Below, in pieces: positions 27,230 to 39,900 of a stretch of 64,000 nt of DNA. Under the pieces are notes generated by a model, which worked only from the letters and a program-made list of their open reading frames with translations, made no database searches and was not told where the DNA came from. The stretch lies in assembly GCF_022539315.1 (NCBI RefSeq), contig NC_066326.1:8200601-8264600 (forward strand). The letters run 5' to 3'. This stretch comes from Serinus canaria. Lineage: Eukaryota; Chordata; Aves; Passeriformes; Fringillidae. Both the position numbers and the translations under genes were made by a program. How positions within the stretch are numbered: the stretch's first letter is position 1; each line of letters starts with the position of its first letter.

Positions 27230-27776
27230 CAGTCAGTACCCCACGTTACCCAGCCCTAGCTGGCCCACACCTGGAATTCTGTGCTCAGTTTTGGGCCTGT
27301 GACATAAAATAGATGTGAACAGGCAGAGGGAGCAGAGAAAGGCTGCAAAGGTGAGCCAGGGGCTGGGGAGGGCTGCCACGTGAGGAAAGGCTGAGAGAAC
27401 TGGGTTTGTTCAGCCTTGAACAAACAAGCCTTGGGGAAGGCATTTATAGCTATGCTCCAATACTTAGAGGGTGGCTACAAAGAAAACAGAGACTCCCTTT
27501 TCCCAGGAGTCCCAGGGAAAAGGGAGGGATAATGGGTACAAATGACTTCTGGGAAGATTCCAACTAGAAACAAGAGGAAGATTTTTCGCAGTGGGAGCAA
27601 TCAGCCAGTGGAATAATCTCCCCAAGGAAGTGGTGGATCCCCTGAGATTGGACACTTCTAAGATTCAGCAGGACAGGGTGATAGACCATCTTGTCTGACA
27701 CAGCTTTTGTCAAGAAATGTTGGACCAGGTGATCCTTGAGGTCACTTCCAGCCTGGTGCTCCATGATTTGACACAT
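27230..27776 (+). mobile_element. CR1 LINE, 3'-terminal fragment
   Basis: This is the 3' end of a chicken-repeat-1 non-LTR retrotransposon in sense orientation. In order it carries the diagnostic text of the ORF2 end and 3' UTR: an 'ACACCTGGAATTCTGTG' block, the 'GAGGAAAGGCTGAGAGAACTG' type segment near 27380-27400, a 'GGAATAATCTCCCCAAGGAAG' type segment near 27610, and the terminal 'GGTGATCCTTGAGGTCACTTCC' type segment near 27729. It ends at CCATGATTTGA, a decayed version of the usual terminal octamer repeats. It is 5'-truncated, as most CR1 copies are, and carries many stop codons, so it is inactive. Its boundaries are approximate, and no target duplication was seen, as expected for CR1. 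Confidence 0.92.
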
Positions 27777-30700
27777 CTCCTCTTTGAAGTGACATAAGAA
27801 ATGTCCTTTTGCTCATGCTACAATAAAGCAGGGAAAATTCTAAAAGAGCAGCATTTAATCCATCAAACCCACTGCATCACACCCAGGCAAGGAGACTGCT
27901 TCTGCAGTTGTTCCTTCCCAAGGTGAACCAAAAAAAGGGCCACTTTGCTGCTTTCTCCTTTAAATTTTTTCCAGGTGACAAGTGGCATTCCTGAACCCTT
28001 TCCCCACAGCCACTTCTTGTTAGCAGAGCTGCCCTTCTCACTGCCCAGAGTGCAGCAATTCCATCCTCTGGTTCCAGCCCAGGAGAGAAACCATCAATAT
28101 CAACTTCAGGTGAAATTAAAATTGTCCCTATGAGTTATTCTATGACACAAGCTAGCACTGGCTATATTAAATCTTATTAATTAATGTTAAATTAATTATT
28201 CTCCTTGCCTATAAACACAGAGTGTTACTGTGGAGCACAGAAGCAATTATTATCCAGGATGCTTCAAGGTACAAATTTCAGAGTCACAAAAGCTGCATAT
28301 TTGTTAGAAACAGAATGACAAATCTGTCACCGTTAGAGCCACTCTACCAGGACAACAAAAATCCTGAATAAACTGCAATAGGTCAACAATTTGCCAGAAA
28401 TATCAGCTGAATCAGGAGCCTCAGGTTTCATCTCACTGGAACACTACACAATATGTGCACAAAGAGCACTCCCTCAGCATAACTCTGTGTCACTTTCCGA
28501 GGGGCCAGCAAGGCGTGGCTCATGTTTCACTACCTTCTGCCCATTCAGCCTTAATTCTTTGCTGCTCCTCTGCTTTGGGAATGGGTGAGGAAGGGCACGG
28601 GGGGAGCTTTGAGGATGGTGGGACGGACAAACTGCCTCTTGCAGGACCCTGCCCTTTGCAGTGGCATCTGGTGGAGCACAGCAGAGGGCAGGACTCAGCT
28701 GAACTGAGCAAGTTTCAGCAGGCACGGCACTGACTGCTCCTCACTGCCTGGAAAGTGAGGCAAAAAGCAAGAGAGCAAGTCTCTCTTTGCTTCTGCTTGC
28801 TGGGAAAATGTTCTTCCAGCCAGCAGTGCTTTTGCAGGGCTGCATGCCCTTGCTGTGCCCTCCCCACGTGGCTGGTAGGGACAAGGGGGTGGCTGCCCTA
28901 TTCCCACAGGATCCAGCACCACTGGGGTGTAGTGGTATAAATGGGTCTATCAGGCTGGTGGGTAACAAGTCACCAGCTATCACCAGCTGCTCACCAGGTC
29001 ATGGCTATGCTCCTTCAGGAGGCAGAAAGGCTCTTGGTCTCTGTGCCTCCCAGAGAGATTGCTGATGACATTTATTCAGGTCATGACTTTCTCAGTGGTC
29101 CTAGGAGACCTGGAAGGCAAAGCTCTCCAACAAAAGGCTCGATGGCCTTTTGAAAAGCTCATCTCTGTTTCCCTGCTTGAAGTAGAAGAGGGGAAAAACC
29201 ACGCCTTTACTGAAGCTGTTATGCCATGAGTCATTTGTGGTGCACAGGAGATGGGCCAGCTTCCCTCTCTGCGCCGCAGTGATTTGACTAATTACTTCTA
29301 TCTGCTCCAGCAGAAGAGCAGCCTCCTCCAGCCTTTCCGCTGCCTGAGCCCTGTCTGTCAGCAGCAGAGAAGGGGGAAGTGATGGGAAACAGAGTCCTTC
29401 TGCTTTGAGTGGTGGCATTTTGTCTGGTCCTTACCCCTGCTGGGTGGCAGGTCCCAAATCGAGCCCAGTGAAACGCCGGAGCCTCCAAAGCCAAGACTGG
29501 GTAGACTGGTTATTCTGGGGCTGTCACACAGGTGCTCACATCCCATCAACAGTCACAGTGGCCCATTTTACACCAGCCCATGTCTCCATATGGCCCTGGG
29601 CTCTGTGGCTGCTGGGGGACAGGAAAGGGAGGATGCACATCCCATCCCCCTGTGGTGCTCCCAGCCATCAGAGCCTCCCTGGGGTTTAGGCATGGAGCAG
29701 CCATCATGCTCAAGGGACACAGTATGGAATTTTAAGGCAGTATTTTCTTTCAGCTTGCATCTGATGAGTTCTCATGGAGGATCTGGGGGCTGAAGGGTCA
29801 CAGGTCTTGCTCTAAAACATCATCCAAAACATCGGGACAGAGGGCGAGGATAGGGACAGACATGGGGCTTCTTCCAGCACTTCCAAAATGCTTCAGTCTC
29901 CTCTGAGCAGCTGAACAGGGCCCAGGGTTTCCCCAGCCGTTAATTGGAGGTGAATGTTATTAAAGTGTATTAGAAGGAAAAGGCAGCTGCACATACAAAC
30001 TAATTGTATTTTTACACTTGTTTAAAATCACAACTCTGATTTTTAATTATAGTGGATCAAAGAAAAGAACCATATTAATCCAATGTAATCACGTGTGAGT
30101 TGATAACAACATTGTATTTAATTGGCAGTAAGCTCAGGCAATGTTAAATACAAATGAAAAGCACTGACACATTCTGAAGACTAATTAATATGACAGACTG
30201 GTAGCAAATGCATTGTTTATTAGCTCTAATTTCCAGTGGCTGGTTCAACACCATTTTGTTGCCACAATCCCCAGTGCTGTGTCCATCAATGCATGATATT
30301 TAAAAGGAAAATTAAATACTATTTATTTTAAGAAGGAACAAAGTAGTTCAAAGATAATTAAATTATGTATTTCAAATACCAAGTTGCAGATAAAGAGCTT
30401 TAAAATACAGGATTTTTCTCTTTCCCCTTCATATATGCATATAATTCACAATAATGTGCCACATCAGTGACAGAAGACATTTCTTTCTCAGCACATTTTA
30501 ATGCAGTTAACAAATGGAGATTTTTTTCAGGGCTGACACAACTCTCAGTGAAGTAAACAGAAGGATTACCCTCAGGACCCTGCCAAAGCCCAACAACTCA
30601 TTGGAAGAATTTCCCTTGACTCCCATGGACTCTCAATCATATTTTAAGCTTTTCAGATCAGGACCTGTTATTTTCTTTTTTCATCCTTAGCAAGTACCTA

Positions 30701-31764
30701 GCAGAAATGAAGACCATTCATTCAGGTAACATCTTTTAAATGCACTGTCCTGAAAGTTTGCTTAGGCTTCCCAGAGATTTGTGTGCATTAAAATTCTCCT
30801 ACCTGACTGCACCACCTTGCACAGCTGGTTATGGACTGCAATGGCACGTATTTGTCACACCTTGTTACAGCCTTGGTCAATAGAATAATGGAATAATCAA
30901 TCATCTATATTTTAGTGTGAGACAAAATAAATACAGTGCATAATAGTCAATCAGGTCTTCACCAAGGAAAAGTTGAACAATTACAGTGGTTGTCAGTGGT
31001 AAACTGCCTATGATAAGTATGCAAACATTGACCCCAAGTGTTACACTGAGAACATGGAAATTAAAACCATCTATCTTACTTGATTCAAAGTCTCCCAGAT
31101 AACAAGGGTGGTATTTAAGGAAAACCTCAGCTGGACTTGGATTGCTTCTTTCTGTTAGATTAGAATTAAATTCAGTCCAAATTTAGAAAATACTGTTTTA
31201 ATTAAAGATACTTCACTAGCTCATAAATTATACATTCTCTGTCCTGTAGCAAAGTGTAAGTTTGATATTAGGTGTCAGAGCTGCAGAGGATTCCTAAAGG
31301 TTAGTTCACATTTATGTGCTGTATAAGCAGACTTTTGGGAATGAAGGAGTAATTATTGAAGTTCCCAAATTGCTACCCCAGTCTGCTCAGCAAGTGCAGC
31401 CTCCCAGATTTCAGCAAATCAGTGTTTTCTTCAGAAGCTCAGTACTAATATGCAAAATAAGACGGTCAAAAGAGACCTTGGCCAAAAGCAGACATTGGCA
31501 TAGAATCAAGCATGAAATATTAATAGATAATCATCTAGAAACTAATTACAAAATGTAAAAAGTCCAGCTATCTTGCACAGACCACTGCAAGGAAGAGTAT
31601 TTCAGTTTCATTAGCACAGCAGCAGAAGGAGAATCCTTGCAAAGTAGTTTTCGGAGCTTCCTACTGCTCATACCAATGTACATCTATGCTCGATAAAGCA
31701 ATATTCATTTAAATTAGCAGCATAAAAAAATAGCCTAACAATGAAGGTAGTAACTCACTGAAAC
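27777..31764. other. Non-coding stretch between CR1 and the solo LTR
   Basis: No gene is supportable. GC-richer sequence (28.4-29.9 kb) changes into AT-rich, CpG-free sequence (about 29.94-31.7 kb). The latter is rich in TAATTA-like homeodomain words (for example around 30180-30225) and is a candidate for conserved non-coding DNA. A further TTAATTAAT cluster lies near 28175-28200. No RNA gene or full repeat element is recognised. Confidence 0.45.
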
Positions 31765-31769
31765 ATACT
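31765..31769. repeat. Target-site duplication, left copy (ATACT)
   Basis: This five-base direct repeat immediately precedes the TG of the LTR and is exactly repeated after its terminal CA at 32356-32360. A 5-bp duplication is typical of ERVL-type integrations. Confidence 0.85.
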
Positions 31770-32355
31770 TGTCCTGGTTTCAGCTGGTGTAGAGTCAATT
31801 ATCTTCTCAGCAGCTGGTACAGGGCTGGGCTTTGGATTTTGGAGGAGAATAACACCAATAAGACCCCACTGTATAACTGTGGCCAGGCAGTGCTTACTCT
31901 GAGTCAGGGAATTTTCATCGTCCCATGCCCTGGCAGTGAGCAGGGGCATGAGGAGCTGGGAGGGGCCTGGCTGGGACAGTCCTGACCTGGCCAAGGGGAT
32001 GTTCCATATGCTCAGAGCATTAACTGGGGGGAGCCACTGATTGCTTCTTGGGGACAGGCTGAGCATCCATCTGTGGGTGCTGAGAGATTGTCCTTTGAAT
32101 CCCTTGGAATAAAATCATCCTGGTTTTTGTTCCACTCTCTATTTTCTTTTCATAACAACACCACCAACAACATCATGTTGTTGTTGTTAGTCTTGTTAAT
32201 ATTGCTATTAAGTTCTTTACATTATTAAACTGTTCTTATCTCAACACAGGAGTTTCACTTTTTTCCCAGGTCACCTCCCCATTGCACTTGGGAGGGCAGG
32301 GGGTGAACCAGTGGTTGTGTGGTTCTCAGTTGCCAGCTGGGATTAAACTGTGTCA
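31770..32355 (+). mobile_element. Solo LTR, avian ERVL type
   Basis: This 586-bp element starts TGTCCTGG and ends TGTCA. It is bounded by exact ATACT duplications at 31765-31769 and 32356-32360. I recognise the body as a bird ERVL-family LTR: the 'GGTTTCAGCTGG' start, an 'ACTGGGGGGAG' box near 32023-32033, trinucleotide-rich DNA near 32155-32190, and a 'CTCAACACAGGAGTTTCACTT' type 3' part. An AATAAA lies at 32108-32113. No internal retroviral genes or second LTR are present, so the provirus was lost by recombination between its LTRs. It is an old non-coding relic; any remaining promoter activity is speculative. Confidence 0.88.
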
Positions 32356-32360
32356 ATACT
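32356..32360. repeat. Target-site duplication, right copy (ATACT)
   Basis: This is an exact match to 31765-31769. Its presence fixes the 3' boundary of the solo LTR at 32355. Confidence 0.85.
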
Positions 32361-34928
32361 GTAGATACAAATTAGAAAACAAGACAAAACTAAGAAATAC
32401 AAAGAGCAATGCCTTCCTAGAAATGCTGGGTTCCAGTGCACACTGCTGGGTCATCTCTAGGAACACAGACCAAAACGAAATGGCTGCTCATATAAAGATG
32501 GGAGACTTTGTGACTAGCTTGAACTCTAATCTTATCTTAAAATGCACTTGGTCCAAACAAATTAAAATTAAATTTAGTGGGAATTAGCTATACTCAGATT
32601 TAAGGATGAGCCAAAAAGCCATCCCTGAACTCTCCATCCTTGCATTGCTCTGTCAGCAGCAGTGCCAAACTCTCCTGCCAACATCTCCACATCAGGAATT
32701 GGTTTGTGCCAGCACACATAGCTGTGGCAGTCCTTCCCCTTCCTGATGGCCAGGCCAGGTTACAAGGCAGCCTTACCCTGAGGGGATTTATTCATGCATT
32801 TAATGCCAAGCTTATGCCCCAGCTGTGCCCTGCCCTTATCCACTGTGGAGAGCAAAGGGGCACAGCCACATCCACCATCCATGGTCTCTGCTGAATCCAC
32901 TGCCATGCTGCCAAGGCTGCCCTTGCAGCCCAAAAGGAGCCTGGCAAACTCTGCCTTTGGGAGTGGGGCTGCCCTGGGTAACACAGATCCTCAGCAGCTT
33001 GTGGAACAGCAGCATTTTCAGCCCAGGTGCCTCCAACACACACTGGCAAGAGCTTGGCACTGAGACAATGGGCAACAGATGCCCATCGGGGCTGAGGAAC
33101 ACTGCTGGAGATGAGGATGGGAGAGGTAAACTCCAGGGAATTTGGAGGAGAACTAGAGACATTATTGATTTGCAGCATTGCTGAGAGGCTCCCTGGCTGC
33201 TAGGCAGAGCTGGCACTCAGCAAGATGAGACCCTCCATCCAAAGAGTGGCTGTGATTGCCTGAACCACTGTGGAAGATGCACATCAGTGCATCCTGAAAT
33301 GTCCTTGTACATTGACCCAGCAATTAGCAGGCTGCTGGTGTCAGAACAGGGAGCAGAGCCTCTGTGCAGCTCTCAGCTGCATCTACCACATTGGAGAGCT
33401 TTGCAGAGCCACAAAAATCTCTCTGAGATGGTTTCAAAAACCCAGAGCTGATTATTCAGATAAGCCACGATGAGATAAGCTCTGATATCATCAGAAAGGG
33501 TGCAAGGCACTGTCACAAGAGGGAGAGAGATGGGAAGGATGTGAACTCTATTTAAGCGGTCCCACAGTGAAACTGTTTGCAGAGAGTGCACAACTCCCTG
33601 ACAGCTCTCTGTGAGCAGCTCCTTTGATTGCACTGCTCTGTGAAGGAGCACTTGTCACTTTTTATTGAAGGAGAGGGAAAGAAAGCAAAGCAGCTTGTTG
33701 CCAGGAGAAAAGATGCCACTCACTTTAAGTTACAGTATAGACAGTTGCAATGCCCTGGCTGCTGGTGATGGAGGACCAGCAGAAGTGTGAAGGAAGTATC
33801 AATGCAGGGCAAGAAAAAGAAAACAGCAAGAGACTAAAGCAAGCACAGAGCAGGGAGGGATGAGGCTCAGGCTCCCTGTTTGTAACTGGGAATGCTTGAC
33901 CATGCATGAAGGGAAAACAGCAGCTGTATGCCCTCCAAAACCAGCAGCTCCCATCAGGCTGAGCCAGAGTGCTGTTCCCACAACTCTTGTACCCAAACAC
34001 CTGTGAGACACCTGGACTGGGATAAAACCAGACTCAGAATGACCCACTGCAGAGCAGCTGTTTAAATCCTCTCTAATAACAGTGCAGAGTGTTGTTTGGC
34101 ATTGCACTGGTCACTCCTCACAGCATTACTCTCACCCAGCAGGTGATCAGCTCTAATCACCCTGGGGAAGAGCTGCAGCCCTGCACAGCCTGTCCTGCAG
34201 CCTCTGCCTGCCCACATCATCAAGCTCAGTGAAATCCACCTTGCAGAGCTAGAAATCCCTCACCCCAAAGCAAGAGTATTAAAACTTTGTGATTGTATCT
34301 CTGTAACCCAGCAAGCAGAGGAAAACAACCTGGAAAAGGTACAAAAGCTCAACGGGAGCAGCCCCTTTCCCCCCCCTTTCATTTGTCAGGATTCTGCTTG
34401 TTCAAGATAGCAATCAGCAAACAGAAAACCCTGCACAAAGAGGCTCAGGTGGAGAAAGCCCAATTTCCCCTCAGCCTCTGGTGCTTCTGCTGAGAGTTAC
34501 TGTGGAATATTAAAAGGCACAAGAGATGACAGAAGTAACTGCAAAGATGGAGGAAATGACTCTGCAGATATAGAACAAAAATGCAAGGCAATATTACAGT
34601 ATCCCAAGTACCACAAGGCAAAGCATTTCCCACTGGAACTGGGAAAGCTGCTGTTTAACAGCTGGATCCTGCAGACTATCCAATTTACTTCCACCTTTTT
34701 TCACTTATGGAAAAGCAGAAAATAATTATAGCTACAGTTTTTCTAAGCTCAGCTTCATCTTTGCCCTATTTGTCAACACAACTGGTGCAATTTCTGGCAA
34801 GACTCTTAGACTGTACTTCCTCACCCACACTTTGGGAGGTGTTTTGCAATTCCAGCTACACATCCAATGGCAGAGAGGCTCCAACACCTTGTCCCAGCTA
34901 CCAGGTTTTAAGGATCACATTCCTGTGC
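32361..34928. other. Non-coding stretch
   Basis: No gene is supportable. Overlapping frames at 32640-33216 on both strands reflect a stop-poor GC-rich patch and have no recognisable protein content. No repeats of note were found. Confidence 0.5.
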
Positions 34929-35142
34929 AATAGAAGGGTCTGGAGCACAAATTTTATGAGGAGCAACTGAGGGAACTGGGAGTTTTTAGCCTGGAGAAGA
35001 AGAGGCTTAGGGGAGATTTTATCCCTCTCTGAAAGGAGGTTGAACCAGGCAGGGGTTCATTTCTTCTCTCAAGCAAAAAGCAACAAGATGAAATTTCCTC
35101 AAGTTGTGCTGGGTGGGTGTTAGGCTGGATATCTGGAGCTTG
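34929..35142 (+). mobile_element. CR1 LINE fragment, truncated at both ends
   Basis: This is sense-strand CR1 3'-region text: 'GGGTCTGGAGCACAAATTTT', then 'GAGGAGCAACTGAGGGAACTG', then 'AGCCTGGAGAAGAAGAGGCT', and the 'GGCTGGATATCTGG' block. The match stops there, before the usual final 150 or so bases, so this copy lacks its own 3' terminus. That suggests later deletion or interruption, not ordinary 5' truncation alone. It is non-coding and clearly diverged. Confidence 0.85.
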
Positions 35143-36285
35143 GGAATCTCTGCTCTGGTGCCTGGAGCACTTCCTCCCCTCCTCCTTCCCCGACCTTGCT
35201 CTCTGCAGAGCTGTTCCTTTCTCAGATCCCCCTCACTCCAGCTGCAATCATGCAGAGGTTTGGTTTTCTCTGCCCTTATTGAACTTGTTATCCCAGAGGC
35301 ACTGCCAGCCTCCACCACCCCTGATGGGCTCAGCCTTGGCCAGTGGCAGATCTGACTTGGCTCTATCAGACATGGGGGAAGCTTCTGGAAGCTCCTCACA
35401 GAAGCCACCCTTGTAGCCCCCCTGCTACCAAAACCTTGACACACAGACCTGATAGGATTGCAGGATTGTAAGATTCTCAGTGTAGAAATCACAAATGGTG
35501 TATCTGTCCTCAACTGATGATGGATAAAGTCACTAAAATCTAATTTCACTCACTTTAGAGGGATTAAAACACTATTAACTTGGCGTGCTGCAATGGAGGG
35601 AAAAGTGGAGGGGCTGATTTTTCAATGTTTCTAGTCATGCTGTGTCTTTTTCCTATGAGCACAAGGGCTCACTCAGATTTCACAGGGGTGCCTCCAATGC
35701 CAGTGTGTGTCTCATGGCAGCACACAGCCATCCATCCTGGCAGTGGAGAGCCCTTGCTAAGGAGTTGCACACACATTTGGCAATGGGCAATACCAATGTC
35801 ACCTTCCAAACAGACAAGCGAGGCATGCAGGAGCAAACAGAAGAACAGCCTTTCCCTGGAAGCAGAGGAGGGCAGAGGCTCCAAGTCCTGCAGTACTGGG
35901 CTGTCATCTGGACCTGGCTGCATTTCCCTGACTCACTTCTCCTCCTCACAGCCTCTGGCAGGGACAGGTAGCATATGGACATCGTCCTGCTCCTGGCCAT
36001 CTTGCCAGAGGTCACAGCTTTCTATGCCCCCAGCAGGCTGGGGGTGGTTCCTGGAAGCACTGTGTGCTCTTCCCATCTTATCTGCCTTTTGGGCTGATCA
36101 GCTCTCTGCTGTGCACTGACTTGGTGTGGGGGGACTCCAGGAGTGACCCTGCCAGCTTCAGAACCGTGGGACCTTTTCCTCCAGTGAAACCCCAGTTTCT
36201 GTACAGAGCTCCAGCACACACAGGCACTGAGCCCTGCGAGCATCCCTCATGCCAGCAGTGAATATGGGTTAAGGCAACCTCACAA
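35143..36285. other. Non-coding stretch
   Basis: This is GC-moderate unique sequence with overlapping open frames (35019-35549 minus, 35580-36119 plus) of about 176-179 codons. These show no domains, and the minus-strand one overlaps the CR1 fragment. No exon or RNA gene is supportable. Confidence 0.5.
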
Positions 36286-36290
36286 GTGTC

Positions 36291-36812
36291 TGTTAGGAAA
36301 ATTAATCCACAAACACCAGAGGATTATGTCCAAAAAGGAGACAGAGGAGTCCTATTACTGTATTTGAATAAAGGGAGAGGCTATGGAGCATTCCCTGGGA
36401 TCTCTCAAATTTTTGGAGGATGCAGCCTCCCTTTTTATCCCAATTTCCCAGCTGCATTTCCCTTCTTTCTTTCCCCACTGGCTGAGGTACTTAAGAGGGA
36501 CAGACTCCCCAATACGCCTGATACCAAAGATTCCCCTCTAATGTACACACCTCCCTTTTAATTTTTAATTCTTATGGAATTTAGGGGCTTTTCTTCCCCA
36601 TTGTTTCTTTATCTTTCAATGTCTCATTTCATTTAACAGCCAACCTAAAATTTATTTGTAAAAGCAAATATGTTTTTCCATTCATCAATCAGTGGAACCC
36701 TTCCCACTGTTTCTTTTATCTCCCAGTGCTGGTTTTATCTACCAGCGGACCCACAGATTGTTTATAAAGACAAATCCACTATTCCTCTCATGCCAAACAC
36801 AGCATGGCAGCA
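36291..36812 (+). mobile_element. Possible third solo LTR (tentative)
   Basis: This segment has the general look of a bird endogenous-retrovirus LTR, with TG at 36291 and CA at 36811-36812. GTGTC before it (36286-36290) and GTGCC after it (36813-36817) would be a 5-bp target duplication with one mismatch. Candidate signals include TATTTGAATAAAGG near 36360 and TTTATAAAG near 36761. I cannot name the family, and the imperfect duplication could be chance. The alternative is unique AT-rich sequence. Confidence 0.4.
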
Positions 36813-36822
36813 GTGCCATGGC

Positions 36823-36906
36823 CTGTGGGGACAGGCCAGCACGAGGGGACAGGCCACACAGAGCCCGAGGGGACAGGGCACACAGAGCCCCTGGGGACAC
36901 AGAGCC
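36823..36906. repeat. 24-bp minisatellite, about 3.5 units
   Basis: Two full 24-bp units (36842-36865 and 36866-36889) differ at one base. They are flanked by a diverged partial unit before and a 17-bp partial unit after. The core is GGGGACAGGcCACACAGAGCC. It begins about 10 bases past the right edge of the possible LTR. Confidence 0.85.
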
Positions 36907-39900
36907 AGCACTGTCCCACGGCACCCGGGGAGCACACCGGGTGTGCCTGAGCTGAGACAGCATCTCTGCTGTGTGAGGAAGTGAAAAGGCTTTTTTGCTG
37001 TGTTCTGAAGTTGGTTTTTTTCTTTTGTTTTTAAGAGAGAAGACTGCAGATCTTGTCTGTCCCGGGAAATGCGTTATAAAACTGCAATTTGCCTGTCTTG
37101 GCTCTTTCACCCCAGAATTGACCCTAAAGATGAACTCCCAGGAACAAGTCTAATCCTGTTTTTCATGTTTCCCCAGGCTAATGAATATTTATGAATTGTT
37201 TCTCCAGAGCCAAAGCATGGCCCTTACAACCGGCCATGATAGTTCAATTTGTTTGCTTGCCAATTCTTCGAATTGTTTTTTTGTTGTTGTTCTTTTTGAA
37301 ACTTAGAGGAAAAAAAGAATCTCATTCCCAGTTGGCTCTTATCAAAGTGTGTGGGGTTTTTGTTTAGTTGTTTGTTTTTTTTTTTAACTCAGCTGGTGCT
37401 TGGAGACTTTCCAATCGACTTGAATGATTAATGTGGTGCCACTGACTTGTTTTGTGTTTGTATTAACAAAAAAAAAAAAAGCACAATTCATGTTTTCCAA
37501 AGAGCCAGTTAGGTATCTCTGACTGACCATACCATGTAAGTTTTAAATTGTTCTTTGTATGCACAAAATGTATAGTGAAAAGGAAGCGTTTCCACAGAGA
37601 TGAATCTAAAATTCAGGGTTGGGGACACGGGCAAAATACCACCTCTCAGCAAGCTGTGTGTTAGACTATAATCATTGCAAAGCCAGGTCTTAATATCTTA
37701 CATTTATTTAGGGGAAAAGATTTGTTCTTTTGCCTGCTATTTATTTAGCTAGTCTAAATTCAGTTTGAATAGCAAAACAGCTTTCCCAGTTTAGCTGCAT
37801 TATCAAGTCAAGGTCATTCCCCTCAGAGAAAGATCAAGATCCTCTATAAGGAAGGAAAAAAATAAATTACTCTCCCCCTGATTGATCTACTGAACATCAT
37901 TAGCGAAGGATAAGAGATATCTAAACATGCTCTGCAGTCCACTGATGTGCAGGGTGCTTTTTAGTGTGAAACAGAAGGAAGTTATGCAATTACCTCGAGG
38001 GAAAAAAACTGTTCCTTTAGTGGTGTTTGGAAATAAATAGAGTTGTGAAGGGGGGGGTATCCTGAAGGACTCCTACAAGCTGCATGTTTGTGAGCCAATA
38101 AAGAGGTAAAGAAATGCAGCTCTCTTGATTTGCATTATGTGCCTCTTTGCAGGTGAGAGTTCAGCCTTTTCCAGTGCTTTTCATCCAATGTTATAATAAT
38201 ATCTACACAAGTTTAATAGCACTTAATAGCATGTATTCCTTTAGAAATAATAACTGTTTGTGCCTAAACTCCTTAGATTAGGATGTGCCATTGTAAGGCC
38301 ATGGCTCAGAGACTGCTTGGCAAAGCACACAGGGGCTCCACCCTGCAAGGGGAAATTTCACACCAGCCAATATATATTGCATCATAAACCCCCACACAAC
38401 AAAAGTTATCACACTAATTTCTGTTAATTTATCCTTCTGTCAGAGGAAAAAAAAAGGTCATTTGAAACCTGAGAGTGAAGGGCAGCCTTTCCCAAATTGT
38501 TTTGTTGCAGGGAGGCAGACCATGACCAGGGATCCAGAAATTGTTCCAGGGGTTATGAATGAATAAATGACTCCCAAGATATTATGGGGGTTCCTGGAAG
38601 CACTGAGCATTGTGCTCAGAACTGCCCAGGGTGTCGAGGGGGTGAGTGGGCCCTGCTGCACCAGCCTGGCCAGGGGACAGGGGGATCTCCAGGGCAGGAG
38701 CTGCTTCCTCTGATTTATTGAGCAAGAGCAAACACAGCTGAACCCCAGAGAGACAAGTGACCAAGAACTGTGGTTAGGGCAGCACTGCAAATTCAGACAG
38801 GGCAAGAATGCAGGGGAGGCTTGCTGGGAGGAGGTGACTCTGCTGGGTGACTGACCCACTGGAACCCCAGCCCAGAGCCCTGGGCTGCCCTCCCTGCCCA
38901 TGCAGCACCCCCGTGGGCACAGACATAAAAGGGATGCACACTCACCTCAGTCCCTGACAGCTTAACCAGCCACACCTCAGAGCTCCTCTTGGGAGGACAC
39001 CTAGAAAAGGGCTGGGAGGGCTCAGTCAGTCTAGAATTGTAACTCCTGTTTAACAATTGAAAGTGTAAATAGGAGTGGCTGTGAAAAGAGCCTTTTTATC
39101 CACAGAAAGCTCCAAGACCCAGGTGGCTCAGCCCCTCTGGGGGAGTGGAGGTGCTCTTGGTGACTCCACAACACTCCCAGGCAGGATGGTGGGGACTGGT
39201 CTGAGAGCAGCTCAAGGCTTTGAGGAAAGGCCAGCACAGCCCTGTCTGCTGGCAGTGTCCTGCAGAAACCACCCCAGAGAGGAGAAATGGGCTACAACAG
39301 TCTCCTCTGCCTCCCTGCCTGGCCACTGCCCAAGCTAAGGAGAGAACAGCCCTGCTATGGCTTGCAGTTAAAGAAAATAACAATCTTTTGCCAGCTCACC
39401 TGGATCACACCCACATTCACCCTGCTAGTAATGATGGGCCAGTGAGCTCACACCACCCATGGCTGGAGGAGATACCCAGAGTGGGAGTTGTGATAAGCAG
39501 AACCCAAATCTTAATGAACCATTAAGTAAAAACATTGCAGAAAGCCCCTGAGATCCATGCAGGCTCCTTGGACACACACATCAGGCAGCTCTGGCAGCAC
39601 ATTGCTGGCTACCATTGCTGTAAATCAAAGAAGAATTAGCATAATTCTTCAGGTCTGGGGTTTGTTTTCACTGAGGTCATAAACAAGCTGATAACACTGG
39701 GGGTTTTTACACCACATTGTAATTGTGTTGGCAGCCTGATTCTCAGCACTGTGCTCACCTATGCTCAGTCACAACCGTGTTAATTCCAACTTTCTTCGAA
39801 AGAAAACCAAATTGTTCCAGGAGCAAATCTGAATTCAGGGATATTTCTGTCAATCCAGTGGGCTGCCTTTCCTTCTGCCTTCCTTAGGAGACAATCATTG

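Noticed and set aside
35019..35549. 176-codon minus-strand frame
   Set aside because: Overlaps the antisense side of a CR1 fragment and has no recognisable protein content.
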